64,000 nucleotides of DNA, taken from APNM01 sp040361335 (GTDB taxonomy: Bacteria > Pseudomonadota > Gammaproteobacteria > Nevskiales > Salinisphaeraceae). The stretch covers positions 1 through 64,000 of the forward strand of contig NZ_APNM01000004.1 in the NCBI RefSeq assembly GCF_040361335.1. Direction: 5' to 3'. Of this stretch, positions 46,404 through 54,584 are shown one piece after another (the first letter of the stretch is position 1; each line of letters begins with the position of its first letter). A program made the translations under genes and the position numbers. A model generated the notes under the pieces. The model worked only from the letters and a program-made list of their open reading frames with translations. It did not search any database and was not told where the DNA came from.

Positions 46404-47168
46404 TCAGTCGTCCTCGCCGCCGCCGGCCTGCTCCTCGGGGATCACCTCGAGCAGCTCGACGTCGAAGATCAGGGTCTCGTTGGGCCCGATGTCGGCACCG
46501 GCGCCACGCTCACCGTAGGCCAGGTCCGGCGGGATGAAGAGCTTGTAGCGGGCGCCCTCCTTCATGAGCTGCAGGGCCTCGGTCCAACCCGGGATCACGG
46601 CCTTGACGGGGAAGGTCACGGGCTCGCCGCGCTCGCGGGAGCTATCGAACACCGTGCCGTCGAGCAGCGTGCCCTCGTAGTGGACCTTGACGCTGTCGGC
46701 GGGACCGGGGCTGGGACCTTCGCCCGCCTCCACGACCTTGTACTGGAGGCCGCTGTCGGTCACCTTAACGCCTTCCTCGCCCTTGTTCTCCTCAAGGAAG
46801 GCCTGGCCCTTCTCGAGGTTCGCCTCGGCCTTGGCCTGGCTCTTCTCCTTCTCGGCGCTCTCCAGGTCGGCGACGAAATCCTCCATCACCTTCTGGAATT
46901 CCTTCTCGGGAATCTTGGCCTCGCCCTGAAGGGTGTCGCCCAGGCCCGCCGTGAGGTAGTCGACCTTCAACTCGACCGGCAGATCCTTGATGGAATTGCC
47001 GATATCCATGCCCAGCGCGTAGCTGCGCTTCTGGGCATCCGTGTCCAGGGTTAGACCGGCCTTGGCGGAGGTATCCTGGGCCGCGGTGTCGTCGCCGCTG
47101 TCCTGCGGCGCCTCGCAGGCCGCCAGGAAGGCGCCGGCGAGAATCAGGGTAGCGATACGTCGTTTCAT
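46404..47168 (-). CDS. FKBP-type peptidyl-prolyl isomerase lipoprotein (Mip/FkpA-like)
   Basis: This 254-residue envelope chaperone has a lipoprotein signal with Cys18 (AGAFLAAC). An FKBP N-terminal dimerisation domain (SYALGMDIGNSIKDLPVELK) and a long helix follow. The C-terminal FKBP domain has VHYEGTLLDGTVFDSS, VIPGWTEALQLMKEG and IPPDLAYGERG. It would assist folding of periplasmic proteins. It stands alone in its own transcription unit with the shared terminator. Confidence 0.92.
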   Translation of the reverse strand: MKRRIATLILAGAFLAACEAPQDSGDDTAAQDTSAKAGLTLDTDAQKRSYALGMDIGNSIKDLPVELKVDYLTAGLGDTLQGEAKIPEKEFQKVMEDFVADLESAEKEKSQAKAEANLEKGQAFLEENKGEEGVKVTDSGLQYKVVEAGEGPSPGPADSVKVHYEGTLLDGTVFDSSRERGEPVTFPVKAVIPGWTEALQLMKEGARYKLFIPPDLAYGERGAGADIGPNETLIFDVELLEVIPEEQAGGGEDD

Positions 47169-47250
47169 GGGCTACTCGCTGTTTGCATGGAACGGAAAGG
47201 CGGAGAGTACGCGAAACCGGGGCCGGACTAAAGGCCGGCCGGGCCCCGGC

Positions 47251-48486
47251 TCAGGAATACTCCTCGGAGCGGGGATCCAGCTCCAGGAGCGCGGGCGCGG
47301 CCTCGGTGGCGGGCACGCTGACGTACCGGCCCTGCCGCTCGGCCGGGAACTCCGGCGTGTAGCGGATGCGCCAGGCCGTGTACACGGCCAGGAGCACGAA
47401 GACGCCGCCCAGGAACTGGAACAGGCCGGCGGGTCCGGCCGCCTGCATCAGCAGCGACCCCAGCACCGGCCCCAGGCAGGTACCGATACCATAGACGAAC
47501 AACAGACCGGCACTGGCCGCCACCGGATTGCCCTCCTCCATGCCGTCGTTGATCATCGCCAGGCAGATCGGGTACAGGCAGCCCGAGATGCCGAACGCGG
47601 TCCAGGTGCCGATATACAGCGCCGAGTCCGATATCCGGCCGAATGCCGCGGCGGCGCCGCCGAGCGCCGCCAGAGCCGCCAGCGCCGCCATCAACCGGCG
47701 CCGGTCCATCAGGTCCGACAACCGCCCCAGCGGCCATTGCAACAGCATGGTCGCCAGCACCGCGAACATCATGTAATGGGCCACGGCATCCACGCCGAAG
47801 CCGATCTGGTTGGCATAGAGCGGCGCGAGGGCGAAGAAGGCGCTGACGGCGACACCGGCGGCCAGGCCGCCGATCAGGCCGGTGGGCGACAGGCGGTAGA
47901 GCTCGGCAAAGCCCAGACGCTCGACCGTGCCCATGACCGGGGCCTCCGAACGGGTCAGCGACAACGGCACCAGCGACAGCACCACCAGGATCGCCACCAG
48001 GTTGTAGATGGGATAGCCGTCGGACTCGCCCAGGCCCACCAGGTACTGGCCGAGCGCGGAGGACGAGAAGTACACCACCTGGTAGATGCCCAGCAGGGCG
48101 CCGCGCGTGGCATTGGTCGCGCGCCCGGAGATCCAGCTCTCCAGGACCACGATCAGACCCGCGAAGCAGAACCCGACCAGGCCGCGCAGCAGCGCCCACA
48201 ACCAGCCGTCGACATACAGCGGATGGATCAGGGCGGCGGCGCAGCCGACCGCGGCGAAGGCCGCGAACGAGCGGATCTGGCCCACCCGGCGGATCACGCG
48301 CGTCACCAGCCGGGTGCCGATCACGAAGCCCACCGAGTGGAAGACCAGTACCAGTCCCACGGCGGTGGGAGAAAAACCCTCGACCGACAGGCGAACGGAC
48401 AACAGCGTACCGAGCAGGCTGCTGCCGGCGATCAGCAGCGCCAGGCTGGCGAACATGGCCGTCAGGGAGACGACGATCTGCCGCAT
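47251..48486 (-). CDS. major facilitator superfamily transporter (YcaD-like)
   Basis: The 411-residue protein has twelve predicted membrane segments and a GRLSDLMDRRR loop between segments 8 and 9-type positions, matching the MFS loop motif. The LRGLVGFCFAGLIVVLESWI segment resembles the YcaD/UMF subgroup. The substrate is unknown. The gene is 75 bases downstream of argG on the same strand and might be co-transcribed. Confidence 0.82.
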   Translation of the reverse strand: MRQIVVSLTAMFASLALLIAGSSLLGTLLSVRLSVEGFSPTAVGLVLVFHSVGFVIGTRLVTRVIRRVGQIRSFAAFAAVGCAAALIHPLYVDGWLWALLRGLVGFCFAGLIVVLESWISGRATNATRGALLGIYQVVYFSSSALGQYLVGLGESDGYPIYNLVAILVVLSLVPLSLTRSEAPVMGTVERLGFAELYRLSPTGLIGGLAAGVAVSAFFALAPLYANQIGFGVDAVAHYMMFAVLATMLLQWPLGRLSDLMDRRRLMAALAALAALGGAAAAFGRISDSALYIGTWTAFGISGCLYPICLAMINDGMEEGNPVAASAGLLFVYGIGTCLGPVLGSLLMQAAGPAGLFQFLGGVFVLLAVYTAWRIRYTPEFPAERQGRYVSVPATEAAPALLELDPRSEEYS

Positions 48487-48561
48487 GACACTCCTCGGTC
48501 CCGCCGGAGCCGCACCCTGCCGGGCGAGCGGCGCGCGGCGCGGGGATGACCCCGGCCGGAA

Positions 48562-49773
48562 CTACTCCCGGCGCTTGCGGCCCAGGCGCAGGCGCAGGGC
48601 GTTGAGCCGGATGAAGCCCTCCGCATCCTTCTGGTCGTAGGCGCCGCGGTCATCCTCGAACGTGGCGATGGCCGCGTCAAACAGGCTGTCGGTCTCGGAG
48701 TCGCGACCCACGACCGATACCGACCCCTTGTACAGCTTCACCCGCACGATGCCGTTCACGTGGGTCTGCGAAGCATCGATGGCCGCTTGCAGCATCTCGC
48801 GCTCGGGCGCGAACCAATAGCCGTTGTAGATCAACTCAGCGTAGCGCGGCATCAACTCATCCTTCATGTGGGCCGCGCCACGATCGAGGGTGATCGACTC
48901 GATCGCCCGATGCGCCTTGAGCATGACCGTGCCGCCGGGCGTCTCGTAGCAGCCGCGGGACTTCATGCCGACGTAGCGGTTCTCGACGATGTCGATGCGG
49001 CCGACGCCGTGCGCGCCCGCCAGTTCGTTGAGCCGCGCGAGCACGCCGTAGGGACTGAGGCGCTCGCCGTCCACCGCCACGATATCGCCGCGCTCGAAGG
49101 TCAGGTCCACGTAGCGGGGTTCGTCCGGGGCCGCCTCGGGCGCCACCGACCAGCGCCACATGTCCTCCTCGGCGGGGGTCCAGGGATCCTCCAGCACGCC
49201 ACCCTCGTACGAGATGTGCAGGGCGTTGGCGTCCATGGAGTACGGCGAGCCGCCGCCCTGCTTGCGCTCGATCGGGATGCCGTGCTGCTCGGCGTAGGCC
49301 AGCAGGCGCTCGCGGGAATTGAGATCCCACTCGCGCCAGGGCGCGATCACGCGGATATCCGGCGAGAGCGCATAGGCGGCGAGCTCGAAACGCACCTGAT
49401 CGTTGCCCTTGCCGGTGGCGCCGTGGGCGATGGCGTCGGCCCCGGTCTCGGCGGCGATCTCCACCAGCCGCTGCGCGATCAGGGGCCGGGCGATGGAGGT
49501 GCCCAGCAGGTACTCGCCCTCGTAGATGGCATTGGCGCGGAACATCGGATAGACGAAGTCGCGCACGAAGGTCTCGCGCAGGTCCTCGATGAACACCTCG
49601 CGCACCCCCAGGGCCTCGGCCTTCGGCCGGACGGCATCCAGCTCCTCGCCCTGGCCGATGTCGGCGGTAAAGGTCACCACCTCGCAGCCGTAGGTGTCCG
49701 CCAGCCACTTCAGGATCACCGAAGTGTCCAGGCCGCCGGAATAGGCCAGCACCACTTTCTTCACGTCGCTCAT
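48562..49773 (-). CDS. argG: argininosuccinate synthase
   Basis: ArgG joins citrulline and aspartate with ATP. The 403-residue protein has the pyrophosphatase loop AYSGGLDTS near residue 10-18, ATGKGNDQVRFE and SMDANALHISYEGGVLEDPW. The ATG at 49773 (MSDVKKVVLAYSGG) begins the conserved part; an earlier ATG at 49815 would lie within the promoter. It is divergent from rnt. Confidence 0.97.
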   Translation of the reverse strand: MSDVKKVVLAYSGGLDTSVILKWLADTYGCEVVTFTADIGQGEELDAVRPKAEALGVREVFIEDLRETFVRDFVYPMFRANAIYEGEYLLGTSIARPLIAQRLVEIAAETGADAIAHGATGKGNDQVRFELAAYALSPDIRVIAPWREWDLNSRERLLAYAEQHGIPIERKQGGGSPYSMDANALHISYEGGVLEDPWTPAEEDMWRWSVAPEAAPDEPRYVDLTFERGDIVAVDGERLSPYGVLARLNELAGAHGVGRIDIVENRYVGMKSRGCYETPGGTVMLKAHRAIESITLDRGAAHMKDELMPRYAELIYNGYWFAPEREMLQAAIDASQTHVNGIVRVKLYKGSVSVVGRDSETDSLFDAAIATFEDDRGAYDQKDAEGFIRLNALRLRLGRKRRE

Positions 49774-49804
49774 AACGGCATCGATCGCCTGCGGAAATCG
49801 GCGC

Positions 49805-49810
49805 GCATTA
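49805..49810 (-). promoter_or_regulatory. -10 element of the argG promoter
   Basis: The complement of 49805-49810 reads TATAAT, a perfect -10 hexamer 32 bases before the argG ATG at 49773. No good -35 match is visible at the expected distance, so an activator or extended -10 may be needed. Confidence 0.5.
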
Positions 49811-49859
49811 TACATGTCCGGTTTCGCGTTTCCGCGCCGGACTCCGCTACCATGGGCGG

Positions 49860-50516
49860 ATGAACGCTTCCGAAACAGCCGATGGCGACCGCCCCGCGAT
49901 CGCCGAGCGCTTCCGTGGTTTCCTGCCGGTGGTGGTGGACGTCGAGACCGGCGGCTTCAACGCCGCCACCGACGCCCTGTTGGAGATCGCGGCCGTGACC
50001 CTGCGCATGGACGATGTGGGCAAGCTGCACCTCGCCGACAGCGTGTCCTACCATGTGGAGCCGTTCGACGGCGCGAACATCGAGCCGGCCTCGCTGGAGG
50101 TCAACGGCATCGATCCTCATCACCCGCTCAGACCGGCCCTACCCGAGCACGAGGCCCTGACCCGGGTCTTCCGTGAGGTGCGCCGGGCGGTCCGCGAATC
50201 CGGCTGCAAGCGGGCGGTGCTGGTGGGCCACAACGCCCACTTCGATCTCGGCTTCCTGAACGCCGCGGTGGCGCGCACCGGCATCAAGCGCAACCCTTTC
50301 CACCCGTTTTCCGTATTCGACACCGCGACCCTGGCCGGCGTGGCCTTCGGACAGACGGTGCTCAAGCGCGCCGCGCAGGCCGCCGACCTGGGCTGGGACA
50401 GCGATGCCGCGCACTCCGCGCGCTACGACACGGAGCAGACCGCGGCCCTGTTCTGCACCATCGTCAACCGCTTTCGCCCCATATACGAGGGCGGCGCGCC
50501 GGGGGAAGGCGCGTAG
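49860..50516 (+). CDS. rnt: ribonuclease T
   Basis: RNase T trims tRNA and 5S/23S rRNA 3' ends. The 218-residue DEDD exonuclease shows VVVDVETGGFN, GHNAHFDLGFLNAA and the final HSARYDTEQTA with the catalytic His and Asp. Length and motifs match E. coli Rnt. It is divergent from argG, and mscS follows 42 bases later. Confidence 0.95.
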   Translation: MNASETADGDRPAIAERFRGFLPVVVDVETGGFNAATDALLEIAAVTLRMDDVGKLHLADSVSYHVEPFDGANIEPASLEVNGIDPHHPLRPALPEHEALTRVFREVRRAVRESGCKRAVLVGHNAHFDLGFLNAAVARTGIKRNPFHPFSVFDTATLAGVAFGQTVLKRAAQAADLGWDSDAAHSARYDTEQTAALFCTIVNRFRPIYEGGAPGEGA

Positions 50517-50558
50517 CGGACGGGAACACGTCCAACGGACCATGAACTAGGAGGCAGC

Positions 50559-51401
50559 GTGAATTTCTCCGTCGATCAACTCACCAGCGTCGAAGGCTGG
50601 GCCAACCTGCTCATCCCTTACGGCCTCAAACTTCTCGGCGCGATCGCGATCTTCGTGATCGGGCGCTGGATCGCCGCGCTGCTGGTCAAGGTCTTCCGCA
50701 AGTCGCTCGACCGCGCCAAGGTCGACGACACGGTGACCAGCTTTCTCGGCACCGTGGCCTACATCGTGCTCATGGCCTTCGTCGTGATCGCGGCGCTGGG
50801 ACAGCTCGGCGTCAAGACCACCGCCGCCGCCGCCATCATCGGCGGCATGGCGCTGGCCCTGGGCCTGTCCCTCCAGGGCCAGATCTCGGCGGTGGCCGCC
50901 GGCGTGCTGCTGATCTTCTTCCGTCCCTTCAAGAAGGGCGACTTCGTCCAGGCCGCCGGCCAGTACGGCACCGTGGAGCACGTCAGTCTGGTCAATACCC
51001 TCCTGGTGACCACCAACAACCAGGAGATCACCATCCCCAACAACCAGGTCTGGAACAGCGCCATCACCAACTTCAGCGCCCGCGACACCCGGCGCATGGA
51101 CCTGACGGTGAGCATCAGCCTGGCCGCCGACGTCGACCGCGCCAAGGCCGTGCTCCAGGAGATCGCCGACGGCGACGAGCGCACGCTGTCCGAGCCGGCG
51201 CCGGCGATCCTGGTCAACGCCATCACCGACTCCTCGGTGGATATCCTGTTCCGACCCTGGTTCCCGCGCGTGGAGTTCTGGGGCGCCTACTGGGACATCG
51301 TCGAACGCATCAAGAAGCGCTTCGACGAGGAAGGCATCGACTTCGCCCACCAGCGGCGCTTCATCGAGCTGCGCGGCGGCGGCGAGGACAAGGCCGCCTA
51401 G
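50559..51401 (+). CDS. mscS: small-conductance mechanosensitive channel
   Basis: MscS opens under membrane tension to release solutes after osmotic downshock. The 280-residue protein has three membrane segments, the third being the Gly/Ala-rich pore helix AAAAIIGGMALALGLSLQGQ, followed by the beta domain (IFFRPFKKGDFV, TIPNNQVWNSAITNFS). A GTG start follows AGGAGG. A CACAGAG repeat begins twelve bases after the stop. Confidence 0.95.
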   Translation: MNFSVDQLTSVEGWANLLIPYGLKLLGAIAIFVIGRWIAALLVKVFRKSLDRAKVDDTVTSFLGTVAYIVLMAFVVIAALGQLGVKTTAAAAIIGGMALALGLSLQGQISAVAAGVLLIFFRPFKKGDFVQAAGQYGTVEHVSLVNTLLVTTNNQEITIPNNQVWNSAITNFSARDTRRMDLTVSISLAADVDRAKAVLQEIADGDERTLSEPAPAILVNAITDSSVDILFRPWFPRVEFWGAYWDIVERIKKRFDEEGIDFAHQRRFIELRGGGEDKAA

Positions 51402-51624
51402 AAACGAAACGACAAACCACAGAGGCGCTCAGAGGCGCACAGAGGTTTGTGATTGTCATGCCGGCCGCGCCGAGGGCGCGGTCCGGCATCCAAGTGTCTC
51501 TCCGTACCGGACCCCGGATAGCTGCATCGCAGCTTCTGATGGGATGGACTCCCCCCTCTTATACGGCATCTTGAGTGCCAGGACCGGATCACTCCGGAAC
51601 AGTCATCGAGAGAGGAGTCCATCC

Positions 51625-52647
51625 ATGAGCGAGATTACGTTTTACACGGTGGATCTGGCAAAGCGGGTCTTTCAGGTGCACGGCTACCCGCGTCAGGGCC
51701 GGCGGGTGCTCACGCGGCGGCTGTCGCGGGCGCGCTTCCAGGGCTTTTTCGAGCGTGATGCACAGCCGGGCGCCACGGTTGTGATGGAGGCCTGCGGCGG
51801 GGCGCACTTCTGGGGACGCTGGCTGCGGGCGCGTGGCTTTGCCCCGGTGCTGTTGCCACCGCGGCGGGTACGCGCCTTTGTCACCGGCAACAAGACGGAT
51901 GCCGCCGATGCCGAGGCCCTGGCGGTAGCCTGGCGCTGCGGGCAACTGCATCCGGTGCCGATCAAGACTGAGACCCAGCAGGCGATCCAATTGCTGCACC
52001 GCCTGCGAGAGCGCCGCCTGGCGGCGCGCACGGCGGTGAGCAACCAGATTCGGGCGCTGCTGCGCGAATACGGTGTCGTGGCTCCGGCCGGGGCGGCGGC
52101 CCTGTCGCGCACGGTGGCCGAACTGCGGCAGGCCGACGCGCCCCTGGCGCCACCGGTGCAGGCTATGTTGGTCGATCTGGTCGAGGAATGGCACCAACTG
52201 CGCGCCTCGGTCGCCCGGCTGGACGAGCAGCTCACGGCCCTGTATCAGACCCACGAGCCGTGCCGGCGCCTGGGCGAGATTCCCGGCATCGGCGTGGTCA
52301 CCGCCACCGCCCTGATCGCCGGGGTGCCGGACATACAGCGCTTCAAACGCGGCCGGGCCTTGGCCGCCTGGCTGGGCCTGACACCCAAGGAGCACTCCAG
52401 CGGCGATAGCCGCTGGCTCGGCGGCATCACCAAGCGCGGCAACACCTACCTGCGCACGCTGCTCATCCATGGCGCCCGCTCGGCGGTGCGACAAGCGCAT
52501 CGGCGATGCGACGCCACCAGCCGCTGGCTGCAGCGACTCATCCAGCGGCGCGGCCACAACTGCGCCGTGGTCGCCCTGGCCAACAAAAACGCCCGCATCG
52601 CCTGGGCGCTGCTGGCCCACGACGTCGCCTATCAGCCTGCCTGCTAG
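51625..52647 (+). CDS. IS110-family transposase
   Basis: The 340-residue transposase has the N-terminal RuvC-like DEDD residues (Asp10 in YTVDLAK, Glu55 in VVMEACGG, Asp92 and Asp95 in NKTDAADAEA) and the C-terminal Tnp20 part (IPGIGVVTATALIAG, LGLTPKEHSSGDSR) with the candidate nucleophile serine. It starts at an ATG with AGAGGAG upstream. That ribosome site lies within a third copy of the end sequence (GGAGTCCAT, 51614-51622), complementary to the left repeat. The ORF is intact, so the element may be active. Confidence 0.93.
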   Translation: MSEITFYTVDLAKRVFQVHGYPRQGRRVLTRRLSRARFQGFFERDAQPGATVVMEACGGAHFWGRWLRARGFAPVLLPPRRVRAFVTGNKTDAADAEALAVAWRCGQLHPVPIKTETQQAIQLLHRLRERRLAARTAVSNQIRALLREYGVVAPAGAAALSRTVAELRQADAPLAPPVQAMLVDLVEEWHQLRASVARLDEQLTALYQTHEPCRRLGEIPGIGVVTATALIAGVPDIQRFKRGRALAAWLGLTPKEHSSGDSRWLGGITKRGNTYLRTLLIHGARSAVRQAHRRCDATSRWLQRLIQRRGHNCAVVALANKNARIAWALLAHDVAYQPAC

Positions 52648-52660
52648 CTAGCAGGCAGGC
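52635..52660. repeat. 26-bp perfect palindrome at the transposase stop codon
   Basis: GCCTGCCTGCTAG at 52635-52647 is followed directly by its exact complement to 52660. It covers the last codons and stop of the transposase gene and the start of the non-coding region. It could end or shape the transposase mRNA, or form the first stem of the element RNA. Confidence 0.8.
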
Positions 52661-52894
52661 TTACCACCCGTCACCCGATTGCAAGACCCATGGGCAGCCC
52701 ACGGCGCACAAGTCACGTCGTCCCGGTCGCTAAACCGCTCATCCCGGCGTGCCCCAAGCACGTGTTTCCGATTGGCAGCGACCGGCGGCGGCTTCCCCAT
52801 GCTGGGCCCGAGACACTGACAATGTCTCAACATCGAGGCCGAATATACGAACGCAACTTGTCCTCGCCGTGCATCGCCCATGCCTTGCTTGACC
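52648..52894 (+). ncRNA. candidate bridge/seek RNA region of the IS1111-group element
   Basis: About 250 bases without an ORF lie between the transposase stop and the right repeat. IS1111-group elements encode their guide RNA in this position. Two segments match the restored target site: TCATCCCGG (52739-52747) is complementary to CCGGGATGA across the junction. GCGGCTTCC (52788-52796) matches the left side GCAGCTTCC except for one base, a possible G:T wobble. A second segment, CGTCGTCCCGG (52716-52726), matches the right side with one wobble. The RNA ends were not determined. Confidence 0.6.
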
Positions 52895-53062
52895 GGGGGA
52901 GTCCATATACGGGATGACGGCCCAATATCATTCTTGCCCTCTGTGCGCCTCCGTGCGCCTCTGTGGTTAACGTCTGTCATACAGGCATCATCACTGCGTC
53001 ACACCGTCTCAATCCGCCCGTCATAGCCTTGCCCCGGAGTTTTACGCCACGAGGACAAGGCT

Positions 53063-53854
53063 ATGGCGACCGCAGCACGGGAACTCTCCCGCCGACCGGC
53101 CCCGCGCTTCACCTGCCGGCTCGCGGAGGGCCGGCGCGAGATCGAGGAAAGCCTGCGCCTGCGTCACCGGGTGTTCGTCGAGGAGATGGGCGCGGAGATC
53201 GACGACCCCGACAGCGGCCTGGAACGTGACCAATACGACCGGCACTGCCACCACCTGCTCGTCCGGGACAACCGCGACGGTCGCCTGGTGGCCTCGACCC
53301 GCATCCTGACCCAGGAACGCGCCGCCTTCGCCGGGGGATTCTATTCCGCCGGCGAATTCGATCTGGACGCGGTGCTCTCGGCCCCGGGCCGCTTCATGGA
53401 GATCGGCCGCACCTGCGTCGCACGCGAACATCGCCGTGGCGCGGTGATCGCTGTGCTCTGGTCGGGTGTGTCCGGGTTCATCCGGCATGGCGGCTACAGC
53501 CACCTGATCGGCTGCGCCAGCATCGAATTGGATGAGGGCATGGCGCGCGCCCACGCCATTCATGCGCGGCTGGCCGCCAGCCACGGCTCGCCGGCCGAGT
53601 ACCGGGTGGCCCCACGCCTGGCCCTGCCCGGCGAGCCGCCCGCCGAAACCGGCAATCCGCGGCTGCCGCCGCTGCTCAAGGCCTACATCAGCCTGGGCGC
53701 GACCGTGGGCGGTCCGCCCTGCTGGGATCCCGACTTCAAGGTGGCGGATTTGTTCATGCACCTGCAGGTCGCTAATCTCTGCCCCCGATATGTCCGCCAT
53801 TTCCTCCAACGCAGCCGCCCCGCCGTACCTCGCGCCGTGGCGGCGCATCCTTAG
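53063..53854 (+). CDS. olsB: ornithine-ACP N-acyltransferase-like protein (OlsB type)
   Basis: The 263-residue GNAT-type acyltransferase has SLRLRHRVFVEEMGAEID, a LVASTRIL strand and the MEIGRTCVAREHRRGAVIAV block typical of OlsB. OlsB makes lyso-ornithine lipid from ornithine and a hydroxyacyl-ACP. It overlaps an acylglycerolphosphate-type acyltransferase gene by 65 bases, the usual olsB-olsA pair. It could also act on another amine; the pairing makes ornithine lipid the best guess. Confidence 0.8.
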   Translation: MATAARELSRRPAPRFTCRLAEGRREIEESLRLRHRVFVEEMGAEIDDPDSGLERDQYDRHCHHLLVRDNRDGRLVASTRILTQERAAFAGGFYSAGEFDLDAVLSAPGRFMEIGRTCVAREHRRGAVIAVLWSGVSGFIRHGGYSHLIGCASIELDEGMARAHAIHARLAASHGSPAEYRVAPRLALPGEPPAETGNPRLPPLLKAYISLGATVGGPPCWDPDFKVADLFMHLQVANLCPRYVRHFLQRSRPAVPRAVAAHP

Positions 53855-54584
53855 GGCGGTCGCGCTGTTCGGCCATTTCCTGGCCGGGCTCCTGATCCTG
53901 CTGGTCCTGCCGCTGGCTGGCCGCCGCGCCGGCCGGCTGGCGGCCTGGTGGTACCGCCGCTTCCTGCGGCTGATGGGTATCCGGCTGCGCATAAACGGCA
54001 TACCGCCGGCCACGGGCGCCCTGGGCGTGGCCAACCACGTCTCCTGGCTCGACATCATCGTGCTGGGCAGCCTGGTGGACGCCGCCTTCGTTTCCAAGAC
54101 CGAGGTCGGGGACTGGCCGCTGGTGGGACGGTTCGCGCGCCACACGGGCACCGTATTCCTGCCGCGCGGTGCCTACCGCACCGGGGAGGCCGGCGAGCGC
54201 CTGCACGAAGCCATGGCGGAGGGTCGCTGCGTGGTCCTGTTCCCGGAAGCCACCACCAACGCCGATCTCGCCCCGTCGCGCTTTCACGGGCGGTTGTTCG
54301 CGCCCGCCATCGACGGCGGCTACCCGGTGCAGCCGATCGCCGTCCATTACCTGCCGCCGGCGGATTCCACGGAGACGGGCCACCACCCGTACGTCCCCTG
54401 GGTCGGCGACGCCGACCTGGTGAGCCATTTCCTGACGTTGTTCCGACTGGAGGGGCTGGAGGTGACGGTCACCTTCTGCGAGCCGCATCCCGGCGACGGC
54501 CGCGACCGCCGCGGCCTGGCCGAGGACAGTCGTCGAGCGATCGTCGCGGCGCTGGAGGGGAGCCCGGAGAAACCCGCGGCCTAA
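53790..54584 (+). CDS. olsA: lyso-ornithine-lipid / 1-acylglycerol-3-phosphate O-acyltransferase (OlsA type)
   Basis: This 264-residue membrane acyltransferase has an N-terminal hydrophobic helix (LFGHFLAGLLILLVLPLAG), the catalytic H-x4-D in NHVSWLD (His83, Asp88) and the VLFPEATTNAD block. In ornithine-lipid synthesis OlsA adds the second acyl chain. The ATG at 53790 lies inside olsB, giving a 65-base overlap. The stop overlaps that of the convergent phaZ gene by a few bases. Confidence 0.85.
   Translation: MSAISSNAAAPPYLAPWRRILRAVALFGHFLAGLLILLVLPLAGRRAGRLAAWWYRRFLRLMGIRLRINGIPPATGALGVANHVSWLDIIVLGSLVDAAFVSKTEVGDWPLVGRFARHTGTVFLPRGAYRTGEAGERLHEAMAEGRCVVLFPEATTNADLAPSRFHGRLFAPAIDGGYPVQPIAVHYLPPADSTETGHHPYVPWVGDADLVSHFLTLFRLEGLEVTVTFCEPHPGDGRDRRGLAEDSRRAIVAALEGSPEKPAA

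Larger units (their letters stand above)
51537..52909 (+). mobile_element. IS110-family (IS1111-group) insertion sequence, complete
   Basis: The 1,373-bp element has one transposase gene and perfect 12-bp subterminal inverted repeats: ATGGACTCCCCC at 51544-51555 and GGGGGAGTCCAT at 52895-52906. Seven bases lie outside the left repeat and three outside the right one, as in the IS1111 group. Removing the element joins ...GCAGCTTC (ending 51536) to CGGGATGACGG (from 52910) and restores the hairpin CCCGGAtAGCTGC-ATC-GCAGCTTCCGGG. That fixes both ends and shows there is no target duplication. Confidence 0.9.
51414..52971. repeat. dispersed inverted-arm repeat (CACAGAG family), site 4, split by an IS
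   Basis: The left arm 51414-51450 (AAACCACAGAGGCGCTCAGA...) and the right arm 52936-52971 (GCCCTCTGTGCGCCTCCGTG...) are the same pair seen at sites 1-3. They are now 1.5 kb apart because the IS at 51537-52909 lies inside the loop. An inner hairpin (GTCATGCCGG...GTCCGGCATCCA) is intact at about 51457-51494. Confidence 0.8.
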
